A DNA stretch of 64,000 nucleotides from Diprion similis (taxonomy: Eukaryota > Arthropoda > Insecta > Hymenoptera > Diprionidae): contig NC_060105.1 of assembly GCF_021155765.1 (NCBI RefSeq), positions 6,737,001 through 6,801,000 of the forward strand, given 5' to 3'. Below, piece after piece: positions 23,216 to 44,000 of the stretch. The first letter of the stretch is position 1; every line of letters starts with the position of its first letter. The notes beneath the pieces are model-generated. The model was given only the letters and a program-made list of their open reading frames with translations, searched no databases and was not told the origin of the DNA. The translations under genes were made by a program, and so were the position numbers.

Positions 23216-26200
23216 TACTATATATACTCCCCATATTGAAGATAATTCACGCAGCTGAGGCTATCAGGAATTCATGTTATTTCTGTTCAACTCAGTTTTA
23301 GCATGATTTATACATTATGTAACAACTCCATGATGAACAGGAGTCTTAGTATTGGCATTTAGAGCATGTATATAACTTATTCGTATCGTCATGTCCCACA
23401 AAATTATAACGCAAATAAATGATGACAATTCTTATTGAAATAATGATCTAAAAGTAAATATGAACGCAGAGAAAAGCTTCGTGTTGGGGAAACTGACACC
23501 TTTTTGTTGAAGACAAATATTTTTTTAGGTCAAATCCATTTCACTAGTAGATTAAAAACGAGACTGAAAGTCTGATCAGAGAGCAATTAATTTTTTTGAA
23601 TTATAAAAATGTAATTTTTCACCATTTAAGTAAAACCTTTCTGTCAGCGTTTATTATTAAGAATAAACTATGATTATTATATAATGAAGTCGAGAGGGGC
23701 TCGAGCCTCATCGCATCACTTCTCATGTACGTATTATTACATTGATAAATTGGCGCGCGACGAACAATAAAAACATACGGGAATATTCCTACATGGAAAA
23801 CAACAATTTCTGTTATCAATTTTATCAGAACACACATCGCCATGCAGTTCTGTATGCCTCCGTAGATTTTGCACCAAGTATATGTGGCGACGTTGATCTG
23901 CGACAAATATGCCATTATTACAACGGTGTATCGCGCAATATAACAATTCGTTCTGCATTTTCCTAGTATCACAGAGTTCTCAATTTATTCATTAACGATA
24001 CGTTAATTATAACTAATAAAAGAATTGCAAAAAATAATCTCATGCTGAACGACAAAATGTAAATCGATCGGATAATCGTATCTCACTCCCTCTACGTCCC
24101 AATTACACTCGTGCTATTAATCGCCAGATATGTTTCTCGGAGCGATAATCTGTGCACTGATACCACCAATGTACCTACTGGATATGTAATAAAGTTTGCC
24201 ACACGCCTCAGGCTTTCAAGGGGATATATAACATTGCACAGTCAGCGACAGATTTACACATTATTGTCAGCCTCGGGGTTACGACATAAGATTGCGCAAA
24301 TATAGATGCTGAGGGCGTCGATTCAAACGTACGAATTCCCGCCTAATGCGAATAAATTTGCTTCGTTAATCGGAGTCTCTTGCACGTTCGAAATTGATCC
24401 CCATGCATCTCGAGGCGTGGAAGTTTCCTCGGGTTTAGGCTCGCTCTGCAAACGAAGATTGTTAAAGATGGTAGATAGTGAACGTCAAGTAAAATCTTCG
24501 CAGATTTCTGGGTCATATGGTACCTAAAATGGCATCGTCTTTGTCTTAGGCTTTGCGGGCAGCGATTACTGATTAGAAGCGAGGAGCAGGAGGCCTGGTC
24601 GGCTGTCTGGGCACATCGTTATCGGTCACAAATACGTAAAACGAAGGAGAGCCTCTGTGTTTGACTATAAACGGCAATCGAGCTGACGGTCAAATCACGT
24701 TTGCGTCTCGTGATAGCGTGCGGAGCACGTGGTTACCGTACTTGTTTTCAATCCTCACGTACGCGTAATACAAACGTGTATATACTCTGTGGGTATAATA
24801 AATAAACTTGTTAACCATGAGAAATAGGTACACACATGGTTGTGTACCATGTACCTACACTTGTCTTGGACATTACGAGCTGGTCAAACTGCCACGCAAC
24901 ATTGGGCGAATCTAGAACACTCTATGTATGTACGAACACGCTGTTGATCGATGCCGCTTAAGCTTTAGTCCAGAACAACGAGCATTCTTCTTTCTAATCG
25001 TAAAATGGGTTTAGATTATTCTTTCAGTCAGACTTTTAGCACTCGGTGAGTCGGCTTTTATCAATTCAGTTCTAACAAATATATGAGCTTGAATACTCGT
25101 GTCAGTCCTGCCAGCCAACACTATAAGGTTTCCAAGAAACAAAGCTCATCTTTTCAAGTGCTTTTTACGACTTGAAGTGCAATCGTACACAAATCTCTCA
25201 ATAGACTTCCTGAACTGAGGTTTCAAAGAGTCTTAAAATTGCCTGGAGTTTGGGACCTTCAAAGATGTCTTCTGAGCGAATATTCTTACAGAACTCGAGC
25301 AATGAAATATAACATTCGCATTCCTTCTCAACTGCAATATCACAGCACACTTTACTACTACTCATGTTCTGATTTAAGACTGCACTTAGCCCGTTATGTT
25401 TCTGCGTGATGCATTGTGCAGATTACGTCACTTTTCAATTGATCGAATTGAAGTCAGGAGCGAATCGGAAGGGCGCTCGCGACGCATCGATCATCATTTT
25501 GTAACACCCGGTTGATTGAATAGCTACATTTTTTCTGCACAAGTGTATGCAGATGTCACCGCAAGGTGCGATTCGATTAGCGGAGTCATCACAAGTCGCA
25601 GTAATCAACGACATATATATGCTCTTATTCCAGTTAGCATAATTTTTTCCCACTGCGTCGCAATTAAATGTACAATATAATGTAACATCGTATCTAACAT
25701 AATGATTCTTGAATAATGTAACTATTAAATGTATTAAAAAACTTCCAAAATAGTTAGAAATTGAATTTTGTTTTTCGAGTATAAATAATAATTAATGAAG
25801 CACAAGACACGAATTAAATAAATTTAGAAAAAATTTGAAATGATCAATATTCATTAATTAAAGTGCAGTAATAAATATTGTCTTTCTGGTTTTTCTTCGT
25901 GTCTCGTGCTTCATTTCTATTTTTTTTAATGTCAAGTTAAAAGAAACAATAAATAAACAGTTTATTAAGCACTCTAAAACGTCACTACAAAACTACATTA
26001 TTTTAAAAATTGAAAAAAAATCTTGAGCGGTGTCTGTAAATTGATAGATCGAGTTGAAATTTTCAGAATATTTACAATTTCGAGTGTAAAAAATAACAAC
26101 ATGAATAAAAAACTGAAAAAAGTACAATTCAAACTTTAACCATTTTGGAAATTTTCAAAAATCTCGAGTGACCTCTTGAAATTTTTTAATCGAGCTCATT

Positions 26201-26842
26201 TTTCGTGAGCAATTTTAGAACACATTAAACTAACATACTCTTATGCGAGATCGAAAAAAAATATTCGTTTTTTTGGCCACGCAAACGTGTATACATATAT
26301 ACAAATAATCGGCGACGTTCCATCAACAGCAGAATTAGTTATAAATATTACACGAAGCAATATTACAATCGAGACGTGCAGCAGATGTCTTTGTTCACTT
26401 CTCGTTCTCCTTTTCTCTGAAAACGTCGCAAGGCGGAAAAGAAAAATGAAAAATAATGGATAAGAAAAAAAAAATAAGGTCAAATTAAAAAAAAGCATAT
26501 CAACGCATATCGAAATCGGTTTACAAAGGCACAGAAACCCGCCGCGTGCTCACGGAGTGCTGTATTGGTTATCAGCTGGAGAAGCGGAGGGCTCGTCGCT
26601 AAAGCTCGTCGATGATATTGGACACACTTTCAATCACGTGATCCCGAGCCGCCTAATGTTCGAGTGCGACTAATCGCCGTTAATTTACCATCCATTCAGA
26701 AAATGGTTGGATATCCCGAGTGAGTGGGTTTCCTGCAAATTTTTTTTTTTTACATTTTTAGTTGAGTAATAAAAGATATAATCTGATCATTCGCGTTTTC
26801 TTCGAATTTTCAATGTAAAACACCGTAAAAATTATCGTTACG

Positions 26843-26843
<1 letters not shown>
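23216..26843. other. intergenic, no gene recognised
   Basis: A long AT-rich stretch whose open frames are short and lack family signatures. It contains one inverted repeat (25796-25913) and several A/T-rich tracts. Confidence 0.5.
25796..25913. repeat. short inverted repeat, 18-bp arms
   Basis: TGAAGCACAAGACACGAA at 25796-25813 pairs with TTCGTGTCTCGTGCTTCA at 25896-25913, 17 of 18 positions, with about 82 bp between. It may be a small MITE, but no target duplication is evident. Confidence 0.6.

Positions 26844-26885
<42 letters not shown>
26844..26885. repeat. (TA)n microsatellite
   Basis: About 21 TA units. Confidence 0.95.
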
Positions 26886-26886
<1 letters not shown>

Positions 26887-26933
26887 CTTGATTTTGCAAA
26901 CATTTGCCGTTGTATTTGTCTTGAGAATATTGA

Positions 26934-27149
26934 AAAGGGTGGGGGTCAAAAGTTGATTTTCGAAATTGTCACTGATTAAAAGAACTACTAAAAAGAACTA
27001 CGAAAATAAAATAACGAAATGTGAATAGTTCGAAATCTTGATTTTCGAAACATTCATCTTTGAATATTTTATTTTCGCATGTGCTTGAAATTTCGACGTA
27101 TCGGCCATCCGAAATATTGACTCTTCCAGCTTTTTACCCCCACCCCTTG
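26934..27149. mobile_element. small MITE, family 2, copy 1
   Basis: The ends AAAAGGGTGGGGGTCAAAAG and, in reverse complement, AAGGGGTGGGGGTAAAAAG form an imperfect inverted repeat around about 180 bp of AT-rich DNA. The internal segment TTATTTTCGCATGTGCTTGAAA through CGACGTATCGG recurs at 50662-50806 with the same ends. Confidence 0.65.
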
Positions 27150-27538
27150 AAAAAATACCATCGATACATTATAACTAGTCGAATGATTTCGAACGCAGGA
27201 AACGTTTAGTTTTCTGATGCGTAAGTAACGAGTTGTAAAATTTTTAATTTTTCGCTAAATTCCCGTCTTTCGAAAAGCGGGCATAAGAGCTTGCGAAGCT
27301 CGCTTTAGCCTCGCGTATTGGTCGCTCATAATCACTGTCGACCATGATTTGGGTGTACGTTTCGCTTGGCGCGAAAGCCTAGCCAATATTTGAGTCGTTA
27401 TCTTATAATTAATCGTTATCGCGATTGCAGCTTTTTCCAAATACCCACGATAGGGAAGGAGGGTGTATTAATGGCGCTATTAGATAAATTGCGCGCGCAC
27501 CTCTCCCGCTTTTTTCATAAGCGTGCTCAACGGCAAGC

Positions 27539-27736
27539 TATATATGTGACGTCAGCGGAGTGTACCGCAACACTCAGCTGTCAGCATTGTGTTAATTCGG
27601 AAGCTGCGAGTGGCTATATCGCGTGGAAACTTAGCGATTCGCAATCAGAGATATTCGCTCGCGGCGAAGAAGTATAGAGAAGTAGAGTAAAAAGTGGGAG
27701 AAATTTCGAATCCACTTTCGCAATCACCGCGTGCAG
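27539..27736 (+). promoter_or_regulatory. likely Etnppl promoter and non-coding first exon
   Basis: A TATA-like TATATAT (27539-27545) is followed at once by a perfect CRE palindrome TGACGTCA (27547-27554), and an Inr-like CTCAGC lies near 27573. A good donor, GTGCAG|GTAATA, at about 27737 would join to the acceptor TTTTCAG at 27866, 30 bases before the Etnppl start codon. The exon itself is inferred. Confidence 0.45.
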
Positions 27737-27895
27737 GTAATACCCGGAGTCAAGTTTATTTTCTATTGCGATCAAAAATAAGTAAAACAGAGCTTTCGTT
27801 CCTCTCGTATCGAGCCATGCATATCCGTTTCGTAATATAATAAACTGTACATCAATTTATTTTCAGATATCTGGAGGTATCTCGTCCCGTGCACG

Positions 27896-35375
<7,480 letters not shown>

Positions 35376-37620
35376 TTAATGACTGATATTCATTGTAAAT
35401 AATACTCAATTATAGAGGCTAATCGAATAATTTAATACGTATAGATATGCATAATTATTTAATCGTTGAACTAGAATCTAAGATATTTTTAAGACTGTTG
35501 TTGATTTATTGTTTTATTCCAATACTGCACTGAGAAACGTTTCAGTTGGTACAGCCACTGGAAAATTTTAGTAAAATGGTTATCATTAAACGAGAATGGT
35601 TTAAATATTGTTGGTACTGTGTAAAAATGTGATATTTAGTGTGCTTGAAGTTATCAATACAACATTTTCCGGTAATTGCAGCTTAAGTTCTGTTTGTTTA
35701 GTTTATTAAAATTTTTTTACATAAAAAAGGACGGAACGTCTACAATTCATTGTTAATTCTTAAATTTTACTGAAAAAACATAAATTCGTGCAAATCCGAA
35801 ATAGCTATTCCTATTTCTGGAGCAAGAAAAAGGGGAAGAAATGAATGAGAAAACGCTGATCGATTTCTTATCTGCCACGGTGTTTCTTCACTCGATGAGT
35901 AATGGCGGAACGTTACGTTCGAAAGTTCGCGTGTATCCGTTGTCCGTGACCCTGCGTCAGCAATTTTACCATAAACTGACATTGATATAAAACTTTGTAC
36001 AAGATGTTCCCTCCAAAGTCCAATCTTGAGACACGAGTTTCAAACTAGGTACACATATAGAGATAAATCAAGGATTCTCACTGCCTGCGTCTCCCTTAAA
36101 GATGGAATGACTCTAAGTAGGTATATTTCTTCGCCGAAAGTTTTCTGAAAAAATTTCAGCACCAAAACTTGTGGAACTCATTACATTTGCAAGTTGCTCA
36201 CGGTGTACAGAATAAATGAAAGCCAGCCGAATTTTCTCGTTTGATACGCATAACGTGTTCCCAATACGCTATCAAAGTCTCCTCAGCTCGGTTTCACTCG
36301 ATAGGTGGAATATGTTCAGAAATTGATAAATTTTCAGTTATACGATGGAAAGAAAACTCCGGGCAGCAAATTTACCGTACGTATCGCATTTACTGGAAAT
36401 CTTGAGTATTCTGCCGAAGGAAATTTCGTCAATCATTATACTTACGAAGAAAATGCAGCAAAATATGGTATCGGTAACTATTTATTATAATTTCAGTTAC
36501 CGATACTAAATTTTTCGGTAATTGTACCATTGAAACTGTGTGTTTCTTTTTCTAAATTTTGTCTTCTCAATTATAAGGCTTTAACATCACTTTATCATTG
36601 CACTAATTTCAAATTATCGCGATAGTTCCAAGACAATACATATAGTACGAGTGACAATAATCAAGAAAAATAGTAACACAAATTAGTTTTTCATGCTACA
36701 GCTATACGAAAGTAATTGTCATTCTGTGCCCAGAACTATAATTTTCAGTTACGATAATAAGTAAAAATGGTTAAGAACCAAACAGAAATCACAACTAGAA
36801 ATTTCTCTCGACGTGGCCGGATAGTAGATGGTGGTCAGCTTCATGAACTAGTTTTGCAACATACCGTATATAAAGCGAATTGATTCACGCTATCTCGGAT
36901 CGCGTGCTGATTTTTGAGGTGAACTGCAGCGATCACTGAAACCCGGCAGAAGCTGAGTAAGCAGTATGAAAGATACGCGAGGCTCGTGTTGCTAACGTAC
37001 TTTCAAAGCAAGTGGAATACAGTTTATAGATTTTTCACCTAATGCCGTATCGAATTGATTACGAACGATCTGCAGAAATCATTTGTACACTTTATTGATT
37101 TGTATTCTACCGTAGAACCTCGACGGAAAGTATAATGAAAGGGTTTTTTCAAACATGAAAAAATATTCGACATTTTTGTTGTTGTTTTGTTCCAGAAGCC
37201 TGCTCTTTGTTGAGCTAATTCATGAATAATTTAATCCTCTGTAAGATGAAGTAACATTTTACTTTCATTGTAGAATTGCAGAGGTGAATTTAATGCGTCC
37301 AACGCCAAGAGCTTTAGTAATATAATTAACAGAGCGTGTGAGAGACAAGTAGTTTAATCCTCCGTCGGCAAAGTGGATTTTTACTGACCACGCGAGCAAG
37401 GTGGATCTATAATATTTGTTTCAAAGTGATTTTTTTTTTCTGTGTTTCGAAAAATCTGAATGAATTTACTGGTACTCTTTTGGATTCATCGAATATTTTT
37501 CAATAGTTTATTTTGTTATCTCCAAACATAGTTTAAAAAAAAATTAAACAAATAAATGGTCATTCTTTGGAAATATAAAAAGGCTCTACGCGAGACGAAA
37601 TCAGAATACTCAAAATAATT
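35376..37620. other. Etnppl-Vg intergenic region
   Basis: Mostly AT-rich with no recognised gene, except for the isolated exon-like open frame described at 36338-36467. Confidence 0.5.
36338..36467 (+). other. isolated exon-like open frame, unknown
   Basis: A 130-base interval preceded by a good acceptor (AAATTTTCAG) and followed by GTATCG. It reads LYDGKKTPGSKFTVRIAF and continues with a balanced, non-repetitive composition (EGNFVNHYTYEENAAKY). I recognise no family and see no partner exon nearby. The bases directly after it form an 11-bp perfect hairpin, GTATCGGTAAC/GTTACCGATAC (36468-36478 and 36496-36506). It could be a real small exon, a pseudo-exon or chance. Confidence 0.3.
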
Positions 37621-37625
37621 ACAGG

Positions 37626-37799
37626 CACGTGCTATGAGAGACTTGCATCCGCGGATGAGGTCGAAAAAATTCTTTTAAAATTGCGAAATATCCTGTTGAA
37701 ACACGAACGGAAACGGTTGTTTGCGCTAAACGCAAGTGTAAACACGTTTACACGTGTGAATTTCTCCCCACGTTGACTGCTGACATCGATGGCAGATAA
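37626..37799 (+). promoter_or_regulatory. two CACGTG E-boxes and a GATA site upstream of Vg
   Basis: Perfect CACGTG palindromes lie at 37626-37631 and 37751-37756, and AGATAA at 37794-37799, all within 400 bp of the vitellogenin start. In insects, juvenile hormone signalling through Met/Taiman acts at E-boxes of this type, and GATA factors act in fat body. Function at these particular sites is inference. Confidence 0.35.
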
Positions 37800-37948
37800 A
37801 GCGAGTTAGAAAAACAAAACCGGGGTTACATCTGTGCAGAATGTTGCCGATTGATATTTTTATCCCGTAATCATGCATATTCTGAATGGAGTCCAGAGAA
37901 TCGAGTGAAGAGGTGACAAGGGCAAGCTGATTGAACAGAAACTGCCAG

Positions 37949-37955
37949 TATATAA
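37949..37955 (+). promoter_or_regulatory. TATA box of vitellogenin
   Basis: TATATAA lies 57 bases before the ATG. A start site about 30 bases downstream would leave a short 5' UTR, typical of insect vitellogenin genes. Confidence 0.65.
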
Positions 37956-38011
37956 GATGTTCCGTTGATATCTGCGTCCACTCCACATCGGTCATCTGAT
38001 TCTCAGTCACC

Positions 38012-41000
38012 ATGTGGTCTCCGCTGTTTCTCTGCGTCCTCCGTAAGTAACGATCATGGATTTATTGCCTTTCCATATTTGAATTTGAATTACAAAAAAG
38101 TTTGACTGATGAATTCATACTGTCGATTTTTTTACGTAAAATTTCCTAGAGCCCATACGAAACATTTGGGAGAAATTTCACTGCTTTCAAATCTCTCCTT
38201 GAATTCTGCACTTGGATTTCCACGCACGGTCTGATATTTCCTTTTATTCACAGTCGGAGGGGCAGTCTTGGCCGATCATCACCAGCAACAACAAGGAGAA
38301 AAGCAATACAATGCGTGGAAGAGTGGAAGCGAGTACAAGTACCAGGTGCACGGTCGCACCCTGGCGGCGCTTCACCAGGTCGCCGATCAGTACAGTGGTA
38401 TTTTCATGAAAGCTCAACTTGTTGTCCAACCGAAATCCGACGGTACTCTGTGGGCTCAAATCTCTAGGCCTCAGTACGCCCAGGTCCATGCGGAACTACC
38501 GGGTGGTTGGGATGCCGATATACCGGGGGAAAAGCTCAGCTTCAAGCAGCTTCCTCTGAGCGGAAAGCCCTTCGAGATCAAGCTGAAGAACGGAGCGATC
38601 GATGACCTGATGGTAGACCGCAGTCTCCCCAAGTGGGAGGTGAACGTATTGAAAAGTATCGTCAGTCAGTTTCAAGTCGACGTTCAAGGTGAAAACCAAA
38701 TGAATTCGAAGTACAACCAGGAACCTGAAGGAGACAAGGCCTACGCAACGTTCAAGGTGATGGAGGATTCGGTGACTGGAAAGTGCGAGGTGTTCTACGA
38801 CATTTCGCCTCTTCCCGACTACATTCTTCAGAGCAAACCTGAATTAGCTCCGCTGCCTCAGCTCCGCGGTGACGGACAAATGATCGATGTTGTCAAGAGC
38901 AAGAACTTTAGTCACTGTCATCAGAATCCGACTCGCAGCTACGGTTTGGAGTGGATGAACGACTGGGAACCCGGCACTGTCAACGGACGTTTCTTCTCGG
39001 TAAGCTCGATAATTTTCCATATGATTAATTTCACTGTATCAGAGTAAGGTGAACGTAAAAATTAGACAAGGACCAATGTTATATATTCTGGATACGTTTT
39101 TTCAGAAATCTTCAATGAGTCGCATCATTCTTTCCGGAAGTCTCGGTCGCCATACAATTCAATCCTCTGTCACGACGAACAAAATTGTCTTGAGCCCAGA
39201 ACTTCACAATGAGCAAAAGGGCATGGTAATAAGCAGACTGAACATCACTCTGGTCGAGGTTGGCTCAGCGTCAAGCAGCATTTCATCACCTTCTAACCTC
39301 AAGTCTACCGGAAATCTGGTCTACCGTTATGCCTCGAGTGCTTCTCAAAGTGGCAACGAGAACGACGAAGAAGACGACTCTAGCAGCTCCAGCTCCAGCT
39401 CCAGTTCTGATTCTGACTCCAGTTCAAGTTTCGATTCGGATTCTGACTCGAGTTCAAGCAGCTCCAGTGACGAGGAACAGTACAAAAAACGCAAACCACG
39501 CAGCGCTCACAGAGGCTACGATAACGACGACAGCCAGGAGGATGATCTTGAAAAGAGCCCTCAGAGCAGTAATGATGGCGACATACAATCGGTGCTGGCC
39601 AGCGTGGTGAGGAAGGAACTCCCTAAGCTTGCCAAGCAGATAGCAGAGGAGCTTCAGCGTCCCAGCAATATCCCCAAGGAACAAACCCTCGATAAATTTG
39701 ACAACCTTGTTAAAATGGTTCGTTTCCTGAGCGCGAAGGAGATCAACCAAATGCATCAGAATCTCTATCAACCCTACGAGAAAACCGACTCCAACAGCCA
39801 GAGTGAAAGTGTACGCAGAAACGCCTGGGTGGCGTTCCGCGATGCTGTAGTAGAGGCTGGAACTGGACCAGCTCTTTTGAACTTGAAGCAGTGGATCAAA
39901 CAGCGAAAAATGAGCGATTACGAGGCTGCAGCAGCCGTGGCTGCCCTGCCGAAAGCAGTTCACTACCCAACTCCTGCCTACATTGACGCCTTTTTCGTAA
40001 GTCATTCACGATTTCCAGTATCATCTGAATCAGGTCTCGATTTTGGACGTGAATGATCCCTAATTTCTGTGTTTTTGTATTACAGTCATTGGCCACGGAT
40101 CAGCAAGTGGTCGATCAGCTCTACCTGAACACTTCTGCCATCCTCGCTTTCACTGAACTGGTCCGTTTAACTCAGGCCAGCAACAGCTCAGCTCACTACC
40201 GCTACCCAGTTTACAATCTTGCCAGCCTTTCATCGAAGGATCAATCACCTGTCACCCGCAAGTATCTTCCTTACTTGTCCCAGAAGCTGCAATCCGCCAT
40301 CAGCAGAGCAGACAGTCCAAAGATTTTAACGTACATCAGAGCTTTGGGCAATTTGGGTCACCCTCAGATACTCGCCACGTTCGAACCTTACTTGGAAGGT
40401 AAAAGAGACGCTTCAGACTTCCAGCGTTTGTCAATGGTTGGTGCCATGGACAAGCTGGCATTTATGCATCCCAAGGTTGCCCGCTCTGTGCTCTTCAAGA
40501 TCTACCAGAACACTGGCGAAGCTCACGAAGTGCGCTGCGCCGCCGTGTTCCAGTTGATGAAGACCAATCCACCTGCAAGCATGCTTCAAAGGATGGCGCA
40601 GTTCACAAACTGGGATGTAAACAAGCAAGTGAACTCCGCGGTTAAGACTGCCATTGAGAGTGCAGCAGAACTTGACGACGAACAGAATTTGGAACTTGCA
40701 TCCAACGCTCGCGCGGCCAAAGATTTGCTTAATCCGAAAATTTACGGAATCCACTACAGCCAGGGCTACTTGAGAGACCATGTTGTTGAGGAAATGAATC
40801 TTGCCTACAAATTGTTCGCCAATTTCATCGGCAGCGAAGACAGCGTCTTGCCACAGGCAATCTTCATGAATCTGAAGACTAACCGGGGTGGTTACAACAA
40901 TTCTCCACTTGAAATGGGAGCCATGGTCTCGAGCGTTAACGACCTGAGCAACTTCATAAGTCAGCAATTTTCATTCGGTGACGATAGTAGGAGTCGTAAT

Positions 41001-44000
41001 CAAAAACAATCGCGTGGAGAGGGTAGATGGAGTCCGGAAAACATTGCCAACATATTAAACATTGAGTCAGACGATGCGGAACAGCTGGAGGGTCGGCTTT
41101 GGCTCAACATCTTGGGATCGCAGAGCCACTTTGCTTTCGATAATCACACCATCGAGCAAATCCCCAGAAGTAAGTCACGCTAGATCACGTTTGCATCATT
41201 TTCTTGCATACGAAAGATGACAATATCTAATCATTTTTTCATCATTCAATTCTGCACAGTGATTAGGAATGCAGCTCAGGCCGCGAAAGAGGGCAAGAGT
41301 TTCAACAGGACACAATTCTCGGACAACGAAATATTCGTGACAACCCCCACTGCGACGGGATTCCCCTTCGTATACTCCCTGAGGAGACCAACCCTCTTCA
41401 AAATCGGTGGTGAAGTTCAGGCGCGCAGTAATCCCGACTTGGCTCATGGTTCATCAGACGAACTGCAGATCCCATCGACCGCCAACGTTACCTCAGACAT
41501 CCATTTCGTTTATTCCACACACATCCACTCCCGAATTCAATTCATCACGCCGTTTGATTATCATTCGTACGAAACTGGTATTACCAAGAATTTCCAAGTC
41601 AACATTCCTCTTCGCATTCGCGCAGATCTTGACGCGGAGAATCAGCATGTCCGGGTGGAACTTCAGCCTATTCAGAAAGACCGTGACTACAACTTGTTCC
41701 ACTACAGCACCAAGCCTTACACCTCTAAGAATGATATTCGTGACATTGCCCCTGTCGTCCTCCAAGATAATACGCAGCCCATCGGCACCGGAGAACGAAT
41801 CCAGAACGAGTACGAGTTCGGTAAGAAGAGTACCGGAATGGCTTTCCGTCTAAAGGCATCATCGGAGCGAAGTTCTCGGCAGCCAATGTGCGCCTGGCTT
41901 CAGGAGCAAATGGCACCTCACGATGCCTTGTCAGGTTTCGTTTTCCCATTCGCCCAGCAAACCATCGAACAAACGAGATACGATTTGATTTGGGACTCCA
42001 GCAGTAGCAGTTCAAAGTCTGTTGTCGTAACGGCTTCCTGGGACAGCCAGAGATCCGACGAAAGCAGCAATTCCAAAAACTCATCACCCGACATCCCTCA
42101 GCCATCCAGCAAGAAGCCCGACAGCCAAGAACGCCAAGACGAATTGCAGGGCCAGGTAGCTTCGGGTATCAACGACGCCGACGTCGCCTCCATCGACGTT
42201 GGAGTGCACTTCCAAGGCCAGACCGACGCACAATACGCAATGACAGCCGCAGTGGCGAGCAGCAACACCGACGACAACTCTCGCTTCCTCTTCTACTACT
42301 ACAAGAAGTCAGCCGATCAAAAAAGGTACGAAGTTTGTCTGCGCGCCGAGTCTGAGATGCCGAATGTGCCCGAACTCGACTTCACAAAAGCCCTGAGGGC
42401 CGACCCAAAAAGCAAGGTCGAGCTTGCCGTCAATTTTGGAGAACAGTGCCAGTCTGGCGGCAGTGTTCAGGTTAAAGGAAAGTGGGAGCAGAGCGCCGAA
42501 CTGAGGAATTATCTCCGCCAGCATCCATTGGCTAAGCAGTGCGCCGGGCAGATAGAAAAGGGCGACTACGCTCTGCCTGCATGTCGCAACATGACAACCC
42601 GTGCCAACCATATGGACGAAGCTCACTTCACCATCGAGTACAAGAATGTTCCTCGATCGGCGCAGAACGCGACTATCAGTGTCTACAGGGCCGCCCAGTT
42701 CATGGCCTATGAAAACGCCTATGAGAACACGGTTGACCCGAAGGATCAGGAAAAGGGTAGAATCGACATCGACCTTGAATTTTCCGAGGACTTCGACTTC
42801 ATGAACGTCTCCATCAACGCTCCCGCCATGGACGCCAACTTCACCGATATTGAGATCAGCTCTTGGGCTCAACCTCTGTTTGCTGTTCACCCTGTTCAAT
42901 CCGCTGCCCAGCGATTGGGAAGAAGGGCTATGTATGGACAGTACAATCGTGAGTATTATACCTGGATGTGAATTGAATTTTCAGGGAAACTTAGGAGCTT
43001 ATGAAAATGTTTTCCACTGTTTCGCAGCTGTCTGTGTTTTGGACAACAACCACGCCAACACCTTCGACAACAGAACCTACCCAATCGAACTTGGCAAATG
43101 CTGGCACGTAATGATGAGCACTGTACCTGAGGAAGATCCTGACAACTACAACAAAGATTTGGACATCCCAGAAGACATGCAAGTATCCGTGATTGCTCGT
43201 GACGTCAGCAACGATGAAAAGGAGATCAAGATTACCTTGGGTGATGACGAAATCACTTTCTCCCCGTCGAAATCAGGAGCCGAGGTTCAGGTAAACGGAA
43301 AACAGATCAAAATCTCCGAGGATGATTCCTACGCCGAGAAGAATGATGAAGAAGACGAAGTCGTCTGGGAAATCTTCGCACTTCCCGACGGTTCCGCCAA
43401 GCTCAGTTCTTACGAGTTCGGTATCGACGCAGTCTACGATGGATCCCGCGTCAAGATTTCGGTAAGTTTCACCCCTCGAGTCCTTGATCGGACTCCACTA
43501 GGTACAGTACCCAACGCAAACACGTGGGAACCAACTTGTGCCAAACTCACGCTAATTATTTCCAGGCTGGTCAGAAGTACCGCGGATCCGTTCGCGGTCT
43601 GTGCGGTAACTTCAATGGCGAAAGTTCCGACGACTTCACAACGCCGCAAAACTGCGTCCTCAAGAACCCCGAGGAATTCTCTGCCAGCTACGCGCTGACA
43701 GGTCAACAGTGCAACGGTCCTGCATTGCAGAACTCTCAGAAGGCCCAGAACGCTTATTGTCCACGCAAGATGAATCTCTTCGGCAATGTGGTCAGCGAGC
43801 AGGAGGCTGGACGACCTAAGCCTTACAACAGCAAATTTGGAGGCAGAAATGACAAGAAACAAAGTCAGTATCAGCACGGATCTTCCGGCGGTCGGCAGCC
43901 AGGCAAAAGTTCAGCGTTCTGTTACACCCATAAGACGGAGTTGATCCATGAGAATGGAAAGACCTGCTTCTCCTTGAGACCAGTGCCAACTTGTGCCTCC

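Noticed and set aside
39260-39610. Proline/threonine-rich frame over vitellogenin exon 3
   Set aside because: It is a shadow of the serine tract read in another frame.
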